Assembly: GCA_019753405.1 (NCBI GenBank)
Contig: JAIKLF010000002.1
Span: 81,400-145,399 of the forward strand
DNA from: Murdochiella sp. Marseille-P8839
GTDB lineage: Bacteria > Bacillota > Clostridia > Tissierellales > Peptoniphilaceae
DNA length: 64,000 bases
Direction: 5' to 3'
The translations under genes were made by a program, and so were the position numbers. The notes beneath the pieces are model-generated. The model was not told where the DNA came from. It saw nothing but the letters and a program-made list of their open reading frames with translations, and searched no databases. Of the stretch, positions 43,829-52,793 are shown one piece after another; the first letter of the stretch is position 1; each line of letters begins with the position of its first letter.

Positions 43829-45793
43829 ATGACGGACGATATCAATAAAACGCCTGACCAGATGCCGGAAGTAGAAGATACCGGCACCGGAACGATGGCG
43901 GATGTCGAAGAGATCATGAAAAAATATGATCGCGAATCGAACACCCGTATCTGGACCGGAACGCCGGGAATGATTATTAAATTTGCCATGGCGGCCTTTG
44001 CCCTTTTCATGATTTGGCTGAACTTGTTTGCCAACTGGGATGAACGTATTCGCCGTTGTTTATTTCTCGGCACCATTATCGTATTTGCCTTTGTAATGTA
44101 TCCGATGCGCAAAGGGGATACTTCGCGTGTCAATCACATGCCTTTTTATGACATCATTTTGATGCTTTTGGGTGCGGGCAGCTTCTTTTATTACATCATT
44201 AACTTTAAGGCGATCATTGACCAGGCGACCCGTATCCACCAGACGGAAATTATTCTGGGTATCATCGGCATTCTTGTTTTAGCGGAAGCCTGCCGGCGTG
44301 TTGTCGGCTTGCCGATTCTCTTTGTTGCCGGCTTCTTTATCATTTACTCATTCGCGCAGGGTAAGGCGCTGCGCGTGATTGTGTACAATCTCTTTTATAC
44401 CACGACGGGCGTCATCGGCACCCCGATCGGCGTCTGCTCGACCTATATTGTGCTCTTTATCATCTTTGGGGCTTTTCTGGAAGGAACAGGCATATCCGAC
44501 TTCTTTATTCAGGTGGCTAACTCCATTGCGGGCGCGTCCAAAGGCGGTCCGGCGAAGGTTGCGGTTATTTCTTCCGCCCTTTGCGGTATGGTTTCCGGTT
44601 CGTCCGTTGCCAACACCGTGACCACTGGATCGGTTACGATTCCGTTAATGAAGAAAACAGGCTATCGCAGCGAGTTTGCAGGTGCCGTTGAAGCCTCCGC
44701 TTCTACCGGCGGACAAATTATGCCGCCGATCATGGGCGCTGCAGCGTTTCTGATGTCGGAAATGGTGGGCGTTCCCTACGCAGAAATCGCGATCAAGGCG
44801 ATTCTTCCTGCTTTCCTGTATTTCCTTGGTATCTTTATTGCCGTCCATCTGGAAGCTTTGCGCACGGGACTGAAGGGATTGAAAAAAGAAGATCTTCCGC
44901 ATTTCGGGAAATTGGTACTGAGACAAGGATATTTGCTTTTACCGTTAGTCATCTTGATCTGGATGGTCATGAACGGCTTTACGATGGCGCGTTCGGCGGT
45001 TATCGCTACGCTCGTTGCCATTGTGGTCAGCATGTTCCGTAAAGAAACACGCCTGACGCCGATGGGTTTTGTTAATGTTTTGGAAAATGGAACGAAAAAC
45101 ACCATCTCTGTTGCCATCGCCTGCGGTGTTGCTGGTATCATCGCCGGCGTCGTCACCATGACCGGTCTCGGCCAGGTGCTGATTTCCGCTATTGTCGGTC
45201 TGGCTAACGGAAAGCTGATCATCGCATTGTTACTCACCATGGTGACCTGCATTGTCCTCGGCATGGGTGTTCCGACGACAGCGAACTATATCATCATGGC
45301 GACGACCTGTGCCCCGATTCTGGTTTCCGGCATGGGCGTCAATGCGATTGCCGCGAACATGTTCGTTTTCTACTTCGGCATCATCGCCGATATTACTCCG
45401 CCGGTTGCGCTTGCTGCATATGCCGGAAGCGCCATTGCTCGTTCCAACCCGATGAAGACGGCGTTTACCGCGACTCGTCTGGCGATTGCGGCCTTTATCG
45501 TGCCGTACATCTTTGTCATGAGTCCCGCGCTGCTCTTCATTGATACAACTCCGCTGGAGATCGTTCTGATCGTCTTGACTTCGATTGTCGGTCTCTTTGG
45601 CGTATCGGCCGGTCTTGCCGGCTTTATCTACACCAAAATGCCCATTTGGCAGCGTATCCTTTCGGTCGTGGGTGGCCTGCTTCTGATTTACCCGGGGCTT
45701 GTGACGGATATCGCCGGTGTTGGCCTGGTTGGTGTTGTGATAGCCTTACAGTATTTTCTGGGTAAGAAGAAAAAGGCGCAAGCCGTGGCATAG
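43829..45793 (+). CDS. TRAP transporter fused permease (DctQM-type, TAXI system)
   Basis: 654 residues. A four-helix DctQ-like part (about 45-175) is fused to a twelve-helix DctM part: GAFLEGTGISDFF, SALCGMVSGSSVANTVTTGS, ASTGGQIMPPIMGAAAFLM and GMGVPTTANYIIMATTCAP. Na+-driven secondary importer working with the TAXI protein. AAAGGAG at 43814-43820 positions the ATG at 43829; the in-frame ATG at 43802 lacks a site. The fused arrangement is usual for TAXI systems. Confidence 0.92.
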   Translation: MTDDINKTPDQMPEVEDTGTGTMADVEEIMKKYDRESNTRIWTGTPGMIIKFAMAAFALFMIWLNLFANWDERIRRCLFLGTIIVFAFVMYPMRKGDTSRVNHMPFYDIILMLLGAGSFFYYIINFKAIIDQATRIHQTEIILGIIGILVLAEACRRVVGLPILFVAGFFIIYSFAQGKALRVIVYNLFYTTTGVIGTPIGVCSTYIVLFIIFGAFLEGTGISDFFIQVANSIAGASKGGPAKVAVISSALCGMVSGSSVANTVTTGSVTIPLMKKTGYRSEFAGAVEASASTGGQIMPPIMGAAAFLMSEMVGVPYAEIAIKAILPAFLYFLGIFIAVHLEALRTGLKGLKKEDLPHFGKLVLRQGYLLLPLVILIWMVMNGFTMARSAVIATLVAIVVSMFRKETRLTPMGFVNVLENGTKNTISVAIACGVAGIIAGVVTMTGLGQVLISAIVGLANGKLIIALLLTMVTCIVLGMGVPTTANYIIMATTCAPILVSGMGVNAIAANMFVFYFGIIADITPPVALAAYAGSAIARSNPMKTAFTATRLAIAAFIVPYIFVMSPALLFIDTTPLEIVLIVLTSIVGLFGVSAGLAGFIYTKMPIWQRILSVVGGLLLIYPGLVTDIAGVGLVGVVIALQYFLGKKKKAQAVA

Positions 45794-45894
45794 ATAGATA
45801 TAGCTTCATCGGGATTTGTCTTCTTTTTTCCGGAAGAATAACAGAAAGCGGGATCATAAACTTGTTCGTGTTTCTGTATTGTTATGCATCCGGC

Positions 45895-45924
45895 TTGATG
45901 AAAATGATTTCAGGATGCTATACT
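45895..45924 (+). promoter_or_regulatory. Likely promoter of the second symporter gene
   Basis: TTGATG (45895-45900), an 18-base spacer and TATACT (45919-45924), followed by a short hairpin ATCAAA/TTTGAT (45925-45943). This suggests the symporter and hydroxyglutarate dehydrogenase genes can be transcribed separately from the TRAP genes. Confidence 0.55.
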
Positions 45925-46041
45925 ATCAAACAAACGCTTTGATAGAGATAGGGAAATTTGTCAAAGCGTATAACAAAACCCCTGCAAGAGAAAGAAGATT
46001 TGTTGATTGTCACTCATGAATGAAAATGGAAGGAGAAAAGT

Positions 46042-47394
46042 ATGACACTATGGGATGTCGTAACGGACGTCGCCCTATTAGGTGCATTGATGTTAATCGG
46101 GCAATTCTTGCGTGCAAAGGTGAAATTATTTCAATCCCTGCTGTTGCCTGCCTCTTTGATCGGTGGTTTTATCGGCTTGGCATTAGGACCGAGCGGGATG
46201 AATGTGTTGCCTTTTTCAAAAAGCTTGAGCGGATACGCCGGTATTCTGATTGCGGTTGTCTTTGGCTGCACGCCGATTGGCGACAAGCCGCTCTCTAAGA
46301 AGGAACTTAAGGGCGTAGGTGGATTCTTTTACCAAAACACCGGTATTTTAATTCTTCAATATGCCTTCGGCATGGCACTGTCATTATTTGTGTTGAATAA
46401 GTTTTGGCCCGAACTCCACAACAGCTTCGGCTTAGTCTTGGCCACCGGCTTTTATGGCGGTCATGGAACGGCTGCAGCTGTCGGTTCCGCGTTCAAGGAT
46501 TTAGGCTATGCGGAATTCTTTGACCTAGGCAATGCTTCTGCAACGGTCGGTATTGTTGTCGGTATTCTTTTTGGTATGGCACTCATCAACTGGGGCACAC
46601 GAAAGGGATACACCAACTATGTTACTTCGCCGAAAGAACTTCCCAGCGATATGCGTACCGGTTTAATTCCGCCGGAACAGCAGAAAACATCGACTAAGGG
46701 AACGATTAACAACATGTCGCTTGATTCATTGGCGTTTCACGTGGGCATTGCGATCTTTGTAACATTCCTTGCAAAGAAGCTCTCTGAAGTCATCGCAAAA
46801 GCGGTTCCCGGTTTATCGATTCCGGTCTTCGTTCTTGCCCTAGCTGTAGGCTATGTCGCTCAGTTCTTCCTGCGTGCAACGAAATCGGACAAATACGTTG
46901 ATCGTGCTACGCTTCAGCGCATCAGCGGAACTTCAACGGACTTCTTGGTCTGCTCGGCTGTTGCCTCATTGAAGTTAAGTACGATTGCAACGTATGCCGG
47001 CCCACTGGTTATCACGTTTATCTTAGGTATCATCCTGAACATCGTGTGGTTCCTCGGCGTAAGCAAGTATTCCTCTGAGAAAGACTGGTTCGAGCGCGGT
47101 ATCATGAACTATGGACGTTCCAACGGCGTCGTTGCCACGGGTGTTTTGCTGAACCGTGTTGTTGATCCGGATGCGAAATCGCGTGGTCTTGAGGACACCG
47201 GTATTACCGACCTTTTGAACCGTCCAGTTGCGATCGCTCTTCAGGTGCTTCCGCCGGCGATCTGTATGGGAACATTATCCAGCGTATATGCGATGACCGG
47301 CGTCATGTGGCTCGGCTTCGTGGTATTGACCGTTATCGCTTTAGCGCTAAAATGGTGGACCCCGGGCAAGATGCAGGGAGACCAGAAAAAATAA
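46042..47394 (+). CDS. Sodium:glutamate-symporter-family carrier (second GltS-like)
   Basis: 450 residues, longer and more divergent than the GltS at 19031. About eleven hydrophobic helices, with GFYGGHGTAAAVGSAF in the first half and a degenerate second pore motif (MNYGRSNGVVATGVLL). A soluble ~45-residue segment joins the halves (NYVTSPKELP to INNMSLD). GGAAGGAG precedes the ATG. Directly before 2-hydroxyglutarate dehydrogenase, so glutamate or a related dicarboxylate is likely. The family is clear, the substrate is inferred. Confidence 0.82.
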   Translation: MTLWDVVTDVALLGALMLIGQFLRAKVKLFQSLLLPASLIGGFIGLALGPSGMNVLPFSKSLSGYAGILIAVVFGCTPIGDKPLSKKELKGVGGFFYQNTGILILQYAFGMALSLFVLNKFWPELHNSFGLVLATGFYGGHGTAAAVGSAFKDLGYAEFFDLGNASATVGIVVGILFGMALINWGTRKGYTNYVTSPKELPSDMRTGLIPPEQQKTSTKGTINNMSLDSLAFHVGIAIFVTFLAKKLSEVIAKAVPGLSIPVFVLALAVGYVAQFFLRATKSDKYVDRATLQRISGTSTDFLVCSAVASLKLSTIATYAGPLVITFILGIILNIVWFLGVSKYSSEKDWFERGIMNYGRSNGVVATGVLLNRVVDPDAKSRGLEDTGITDLLNRPVAIALQVLPPAICMGTLSSVYAMTGVMWLGFVVLTVIALALKWWTPGKMQGDQKK

Positions 47395-47410
47395 GATCGC
47401 CATTATTTTC

Positions 47411-47438
47411 CTACAAAACTTATGCAGGGGTTTTGTAG
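47411..47438 (+). promoter_or_regulatory. Hairpin directly upstream of the dehydrogenase ribosome-binding site
   Basis: CTACAAAAC (47411-47419) pairs with GTTTTGTAG (47430-47438), and the AAAGGAGG site follows within three bases. It may shield the mRNA or act as a processing site between the two genes. Confidence 0.4.
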
Positions 47439-47450
47439 AAAGGAGGATAC

Positions 47451-48536
47451 ATGAAGTACGATATTATGCATTTTGAAGCTCTTGGCGCAGAAGCGGCACA
47501 TTTACAAGAAGAAACCGATCGTCTGATCGCCGAGGGCAAACTGAAAAAAGACTTCTCTTCGGTGATTACACCGCTGACGCTTCAAGAATATCTGAAGCAA
47601 GAAAACCTCAGCGGTACGGATCTTCCGGACATCGTCACCACCAAGACACATTCGGTATTGCCGGATGAATGGGTGAACAGCGGTGCGAAGAAGAGCGTTA
47701 TTACACGAAGCGCCGGCTACGATCACTTTGAGCATCTGCAAAACAAAGTGAATATCGCCAGTCTGCGTGTGTACTGCGTTAAGGCTGTCGCACAAACAGC
47801 GATCAAATTTTTATACGCTACGGCAGGCTATCTGAACGAGTATTCGAAAAATACGCTCAGTTTTGAACGTAATAAGACCCATTCGTTCTACGAGTTGGGC
47901 TCGGACATGGTCGCCACGGTATTCGGCGTTGGAAATATCGGCGCAGAAGCCTATCGTCTGCTAGTGCAGAACGGTTTGACCGTTCAGGCCGTTGACGTAC
48001 GTGAAGAGGAGCTGAAGGGTCTCGACAAGTACAAGGATTTCCACTTTGTTGACAAAGAAACTGCCATTAAAAATTCGGACGTGATTATCAACGTCATGAA
48101 TTTAACCAAGGCGGAAGAAAGTCGTTTCTACAATGTCGGTTACTTTGATCAGGAGACGCTTTCCAAAGCGAAGGATGGAATCATCCTCATCAATGTCACC
48201 AGAGGAGAAATCATGCCGGAACATGTCGTCTTGGAAGGCATGGAAAAAGGTCAGGTCGTCGGCTTCGCCACGGACGTCTTCAGCTATGAAGAGCGCATTA
48301 CGCAAGCATTGCGCAATGGCGAAACCAAATCAGATGATCCGGATGTTGATGCGGCATTAACGCTGATTCATCGCGCGCTTGATCGTGAGGCCAATGTCTA
48401 CGTCCAGCCGCATCAAGGCTTTAACTCCGATGTTGCTGCCGTGCATAAGGCAAAAGAAGCGATGGCGCACGTTGCCTACTTCTTCAACGAGGGGAAGGGA
48501 ATGTTCAAGGAACAGCTTCCGTATTACGAAGGTTAA
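47451..48536 (+). CDS. (R)-2-hydroxyglutarate dehydrogenase (D-2-hydroxyacid dehydrogenase family)
   Basis: 361 residues. NAD-binding motif VFGVGNIGAEAYRL with acidic VDVREE at the end of the next strand, catalytic arginine in NVTRGEIM and histidine in QPHQGFNSD, as in D-isomer 2-hydroxyacid dehydrogenases. In this setting it reduces 2-oxoglutarate to (R)-2-hydroxyglutarate, the entry step to the gct-hgd-gcd genes 7 kb upstream. AAAGGAGG precedes the ATG. A terminator follows. D-lactate dehydrogenase activity cannot be excluded from sequence alone. Confidence 0.85.
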   Translation: MKYDIMHFEALGAEAAHLQEETDRLIAEGKLKKDFSSVITPLTLQEYLKQENLSGTDLPDIVTTKTHSVLPDEWVNSGAKKSVITRSAGYDHFEHLQNKVNIASLRVYCVKAVAQTAIKFLYATAGYLNEYSKNTLSFERNKTHSFYELGSDMVATVFGVGNIGAEAYRLLVQNGLTVQAVDVREEELKGLDKYKDFHFVDKETAIKNSDVIINVMNLTKAEESRFYNVGYFDQETLSKAKDGIILINVTRGEIMPEHVVLEGMEKGQVVGFATDVFSYEERITQALRNGETKSDDPDVDAALTLIHRALDREANVYVQPHQGFNSDVAAVHKAKEAMAHVAYFFNEGKGMFKEQLPYYEG

Positions 48537-48589
48537 GAGAAGAAGCAGTTGAAATGAACAAAGTCCACTCGTAAACCTATGAATGGACA

Positions 48590-48629
48590 AAACAGCGAGA
48601 ACAGGATTTCCTGATCTCGCTGTTTTTTT
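48590..48629 (+). terminator. Terminator after hydroxyglutarate dehydrogenase
   Basis: AAACAGCGAGA (48590-48600) pairs with TCTCGCTGTTT (48615-48625), with CAGGATTTCCTG in the loop and a T-run afterwards. Confidence 0.9.
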
Positions 48630-48788
48630 GACCATAAAAAACACTGTCTGGCGGAAAAATGCGTTAAATTTCAGAGAACTTTTTGTTCACTTCATGTACA
48701 ATGGTAAAGTGGGCTTGACCGAGAAGCGGCCGCCCGAGTCAATGAACCCAAAACAGCCGAGAGGAATCACGAGAGGAACGACGGGACC

Positions 48789-50570
48789 ATGACGCTATTT
48801 GATTACTTAGAATTGTTGGGCGGATTGAGCATGCTGCTTTTCGGCATGTCGATATTAGGCGACGGCTTGAACGTCGTTTCCGGTGGAAAGATGGAAAGTC
48901 TGTTGGAACGATTGGTGTCCAACCGGTTTAAGGGGGTTTTGCTCGGAGCCGGCGTTACCGCTGTGATTCAGTCTTCCTCTGCGACGACCGTTATGGTGGT
49001 TGCGCTTGTTAACTCCGGCGTTCTCAAGCTGCAACAGGCCGTTTCCATCATCATGGGCGCTAATATCGGAACGACGATTACCGCGTGGATTCTCAGCTTG
49101 AGCGGCCTAAGCGGCGAAAGCTTTTGGATTCAGATGCTGAAACCGAGTTCTTTTTCACCTATTTTGGCTGTAATCGGCGTAATCATTCTCTTTACGGCGA
49201 AAAATGATGCGAAAAGGGCGAAATCCGGCGTTTTTCTGGGCTTTGCCGTATTGATGTTCGGCATGGAAACCATGATGCGTGCCATGCAGCCTTTGCAAAG
49301 CTCCGCCGCCTTTTTTGAAGTGGTTTCCCTCTTTTCCAATCCCATTCTGGGGTTGCTCCTCGGTATCGGAATTACGGCTCTTATCCAATCCTCTTCCGCC
49401 TTTACCGGTATTTTACAGGCACTTTCGTCTACGGGAGCTATTACCTTCGGGACAGCCGTACCGGTCATCATGGGACAAAATATCGGCACGTGTATCACCG
49501 CGCTTCTTTCCAGTATCGGTGCGGAGGTCAATGCGAAACGTGCGGCCATCATTCACTTGATCTTTAACGTCATCGGTACGTTGCTGTTTCTCTGTGTGTT
49601 CTATTTGGGCAATGCCTTTTTGCACTACACTTTTCTTGAGGACACGGTCAATGCGGTGAATATCGCGATCATTCATACGACCTTCAACGTTGCCACGACC
49701 GTAGTGCTTTATCCCTTTGCGGATCATTTGGTTAGACTGTCACAGAAACTTATTATCGATAAAAAGGCTCCGGTGGAGGTTGATGCCATTGAACAGGATC
49801 TGCGCCTTCTCGAGCCGCGTCTGTTGGATCGTCCGGACTTTGCCGTGCAGCAGGCCTATACCGTTCTGTGTCAGATGATGAAGCTGACTTCCCAGGAAAT
49901 TGAAGAGGCCGCCTTATTGATCGAAAATTACACGCCGGAACGCCATGAAAAAATCGAATGGATGGAACGGCAGGTCGATCGCTATGAGGATGCCTTACAG
50001 GATTACAGTGTAAAAATCTCGAAGGCATCGCTGTCTGATAGCGATGCGCACAAGCTGACGGCGTTGATGTATTCGCTTAACGATATTGAGCGTGTGAGTG
50101 ATTATGGCATCAACCTTGCGGATCAAGTGCTGAAAAGCGTTGAATCGCCGCAGAAGTTTTCCTTGCTGGCGAAGCGGGAGTTAAAGGTCTATACCGAAGC
50201 GGTAAAAGAGATCGTACAAAACAGCTATGTTGCACTGGAAAGCCTGTCCTATGAGAAAGCGATTCAAATTGAGCCATTAGAAGAATACATTGACGAAATC
50301 AACCAGACGCTGTCCCATCGTCATATTGAACGTTTACAAAAGGGCGAATGCAGCGCAATCAACGGCCCGATCATCATCGAAATGTTTAACAGTTTAGAGC
50401 GTATTGCGGATCACTGTTCCAATATCGGTATCAGCGTCATTCAATACACGACACAGAAGTATCTGGCGCACGAATATCAGTCACACATCGACAAGACGAG
50501 CGATGCGTTCCGCGCCACGTTTGAATTCTATCGCACCAAGTATCAATTACCGGCTGCTTCGGCGCAGTAG
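48789..50570 (+). CDS. Na/Pi cotransporter (NptA/PNaS) family protein with PhoU-like tail
   Basis: 593 residues. The membrane half has two inverted repeats with the hallmark QSSSATTVMVVALVNSG and QSSSAFTGILQAL, plus GANIGTTITAW and GQNIGTCITALL. The C-terminal ~220 residues are helical and PhoU-like (LNDIERVSDYGINLADQ; FNSLERIADHCSNIGIS). Members import phosphate with Na+ or export it. Here it sits in a Na+-bioenergetic organism next to the glutaconyl-CoA pathway, and is not in the pst operon. The start is preceded by GAGAGGAACGACGGGACC. Confidence 0.9.
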   Translation: MTLFDYLELLGGLSMLLFGMSILGDGLNVVSGGKMESLLERLVSNRFKGVLLGAGVTAVIQSSSATTVMVVALVNSGVLKLQQAVSIIMGANIGTTITAWILSLSGLSGESFWIQMLKPSSFSPILAVIGVIILFTAKNDAKRAKSGVFLGFAVLMFGMETMMRAMQPLQSSAAFFEVVSLFSNPILGLLLGIGITALIQSSSAFTGILQALSSTGAITFGTAVPVIMGQNIGTCITALLSSIGAEVNAKRAAIIHLIFNVIGTLLFLCVFYLGNAFLHYTFLEDTVNAVNIAIIHTTFNVATTVVLYPFADHLVRLSQKLIIDKKAPVEVDAIEQDLRLLEPRLLDRPDFAVQQAYTVLCQMMKLTSQEIEEAALLIENYTPERHEKIEWMERQVDRYEDALQDYSVKISKASLSDSDAHKLTALMYSLNDIERVSDYGINLADQVLKSVESPQKFSLLAKRELKVYTEAVKEIVQNSYVALESLSYEKAIQIEPLEEYIDEINQTLSHRHIERLQKGECSAINGPIIIEMFNSLERIADHCSNIGISVIQYTTQKYLAHEYQSHIDKTSDAFRATFEFYRTKYQLPAASAQ

Positions 50571-50592
50571 GACAACGTGTAATGCAAAAAAC

Positions 50593-50674
50593 CTTCCCTT
50601 AGACCGACTGCTTCAACGTGGAACACAGCGGTTCCACGTTGTCGATAATAGTCGACGTAAGGGAAGACTTTTTT
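50593..50674. terminator. Compound bidirectional terminator
   Basis: Outer stem CTTCCCTTA (50593-50601) with TAAGGGAAG (50658-50666), inner AACGTGGAAC/GTTCCACGTT, and T-runs at both ends (GACTTTTTT; AAAAAACC on the other side). Two operons converge here. Confidence 0.85.
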
Positions 50675-50695
50675 CTGCGCAAGAGGAAAGCGGTA

Positions 50696-52201
50696 TTAGA
50701 CCGGTTTATCTTCCTGCGGAATATTGGTATTGTCCCAAGGGGATTCAAAGGGGGACTCGGCTGAAAATTGCGCATTTGCTTTTCGTGCGCGATGTCGTGG
50801 AGTGATGACACCGGGACCGCCGATACAGCCGGCTTCGCAGGCCATCCCTTCCAGCAACATACCGTTCTTTCGGCCGGCTTTGGCCATGCGCATGAGCATC
50901 ATGCAATCCGCCAATCCTTCCACCGCTTCCACTTCAATTTCGCGGTCCGGGTCGATTTCTTTGGCGCGTGCAACCACTGCTTTGGCGACACCGCCGCCAA
51001 CGGCATAGCCGCGCCCGGTTTTCGACGCATCCTGAAACGGTTCTTCCGTTTCAATGGAGGAAGGTTCAATTTCCTTGGCGACAAACATGCCCATGAGCTC
51101 TTCAAAGGTGATGACAAAATCGACCTGATCATGCACAGCCGGTTGCAGGCCTTCCAATTTTTTGGACAGGCAGGGACCGATAAATACGACCTTACAGCCG
51201 GGATGCGCTTTTTTAATCTGTTCCGCAGTATACATCATCGGCGTGGAACTCTCGGAAATCAGCGAATCCAGTTCCGGAAAATTCTTGCGCACCATGAGTT
51301 TCCACGAATAGCAGCAACTGGTTCCCATAAAAGGCTGTTCATTCGGCACGCTGTGCAGGAATTCTTTCGCTTCATTCATCGTCGTTAAATCGGCGCCGAG
51401 GCCGACTTCCACAACATCGGCAAAACCGAGCTGACGAATAGCTGCTCGCAGTTGTGCCGGACTGGTGAGCGAACCGAACTGGCCGGTAAAAGACGGTGCA
51501 ATGATGCCGTATACCGGAGCATCCTCTTTCATCGCTTTGATGACCTGATAAATCTGCGACTTGTCTGCGATAGCTCCAAACGGGCAGGAGGCAATGCACG
51601 CACCGCAGCTGACGCATTTCTCTTCGTCAATTTCCGCACGTCCAAGATAATCCGAGCTGATCGCTTTGACTCCGCAGGCTTGTGCGCACGGACGTCCCGT
51701 TTCCAGAACGGCGTTATACGGACATTCTTTTATACATTTTTTACACTTGATGCATTTGTCCTGGTCGATGATCATCTTCGTCTTACCGAAGGAAATGGCG
51801 TTTTTCGGGCAGGCGTTCTTGCACGGATGCGCCAGACATTTGCGGCAGTTGTCCGTGATCATAATGTGCCGTTCAGGACACGCTTCACAAGCGATTTTGA
51901 TGACCGAAACAAGCGGAGGATGGTGAACACGCGTTGCCACATCGACTTTTTCAATATCCTGCGTGATGGATTCCGTCACATCCGCCGCGCGGGCATCCAG
52001 TCCAAGCGCCATGCGAAGACGTTCGCCATAGACGGCGCGCTCACGGAAGATATTTTCCCGGAAGTGCGCGACTTCTCCCGGCAATGCCCGGAACGTTTCT
52101 TCATACAGGTCATGCAGGTTTTCGTCGTTGTAGGCCATGCGGGCAATGCTGGCAAAAGCCATACGACGAAGCCGGATGACATCAACGTAACTGTATTTCA
52201 T
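50696..52201 (-). CDS. Monomeric [FeFe] hydrogenase (group B-like)
   Basis: 501 residues. Ferredoxin-like cysteine clusters lie between 105 and 206 (CRKCLAHPCKNAC; CIKCKKCIKEC; CVSCGACIASC), then the H-cluster domain with cysteines in GTSCCYSW (296-297), IGPCLSKK (344) and EGMACEAGCIGGPG (455, 459). The P1 motif TSCCYSW differs from the TSCSPGW of classic clostridial CpI enzymes, so I place it with group B. It releases H2 from ferredoxin electrons made in fermentation. Coupled by overlap to the [2Fe-2S] protein gene upstream. Confidence 0.88.
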   Translation of the reverse strand: MKYSYVDVIRLRRMAFASIARMAYNDENLHDLYEETFRALPGEVAHFRENIFRERAVYGERLRMALGLDARAADVTESITQDIEKVDVATRVHHPPLVSVIKIACEACPERHIMITDNCRKCLAHPCKNACPKNAISFGKTKMIIDQDKCIKCKKCIKECPYNAVLETGRPCAQACGVKAISSDYLGRAEIDEEKCVSCGACIASCPFGAIADKSQIYQVIKAMKEDAPVYGIIAPSFTGQFGSLTSPAQLRAAIRQLGFADVVEVGLGADLTTMNEAKEFLHSVPNEQPFMGTSCCYSWKLMVRKNFPELDSLISESSTPMMYTAEQIKKAHPGCKVVFIGPCLSKKLEGLQPAVHDQVDFVITFEELMGMFVAKEIEPSSIETEEPFQDASKTGRGYAVGGGVAKAVVARAKEIDPDREIEVEAVEGLADCMMLMRMAKAGRKNGMLLEGMACEAGCIGGPGVITPRHRARKANAQFSAESPFESPWDNTNIPQEDKPV

Positions 52202-52473
52202 TCTTCCTCCTGTAAACCGTCCAGAATGCGCTCCATCACCTGGGGACTGGTTGCCTTCGTCATTTTTTCCCCGTCAATGGTGACGACGGGTGCAATCCGC
52301 TTTTCCGAGGTTTTGCACGTGCCATCGCAGGAGCATAGTTCGATTTCAAAATCCGCCCCTTCGGGAACACTGGGGTATTCGCCTAAACTTTCTTTTAAGT
52401 CGGTGACATTGTCTAAGATATTGTCGGCACCATAAAAGACACAACGCGTGCCGGTACAAATTTTGACCTTCAT
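52198..52473 (-). CDS. Thioredoxin-like [2Fe-2S] ferredoxin (NuoE-like)
   Basis: 91 residues. Four cysteines in the NuoE/[2Fe-2S] arrangement: CTGTRC near the N-terminus and CSCDGTC near 48-52. Probably passes electrons to the hydrogenase, with which it overlaps by four bases. GAGGAGGAAC precedes the ATG. Confidence 0.85.
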   Translation of the reverse strand: MKVKICTGTRCVFYGADNILDNVTDLKESLGEYPSVPEGADFEIELCSCDGTCKTSEKRIAPVVTIDGEKMTKATSPQVMERILDGLQEEE

Positions 52474-52670
52474 TGTTCCTCCTCGACTACAGGGGTACGC
52501 TCGCCGTCATGCGACGAGCCGTCAGGGTGAGCCTGCCGAGACGTTTTCCCACAAGAAAAACAAATGACGAATTCGACAGGCACAATGCATTTTATCCTTT
52601 GGGAATATGTTATCACAGCCGGTACAAAAGAGATAGACTTGGCGCAGGAAGGACAGAAAAACTGGTACAA
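52470..52670 (-). CDS. Possible small CxxC protein upstream of the hydrogenase pair
   Basis: A 66-codon frame with two CxxC pairs (CPSC near 6-9, CFSCG near 37-41), a zinc-ribbon pattern, whose stop overlaps the next ATG (four bases). No good ribosome-binding site, and the opposite strand also carries a 66-codon frame here. The rest of 52474-52793 shows no other gene. Confidence 0.3.
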   Translation of the reverse strand: MYQFFCPSCAKSISFVPAVITYSQRIKCIVPVEFVICFSCGKTSRQAHPDGSSHDGERTPVVEEEQ

Positions 52671-52793
52671 TAGGGACGAAAAAAAACGCCCCTTCTGTCA
52701 AGTGGAGGAGCGCCCGAAAGAGAAATAAAACGTAGAAAAAGGTGCTACGCACGATCAAGTCTTTGGATGCGTGCTAAGAAAAGGGAGAGACGA

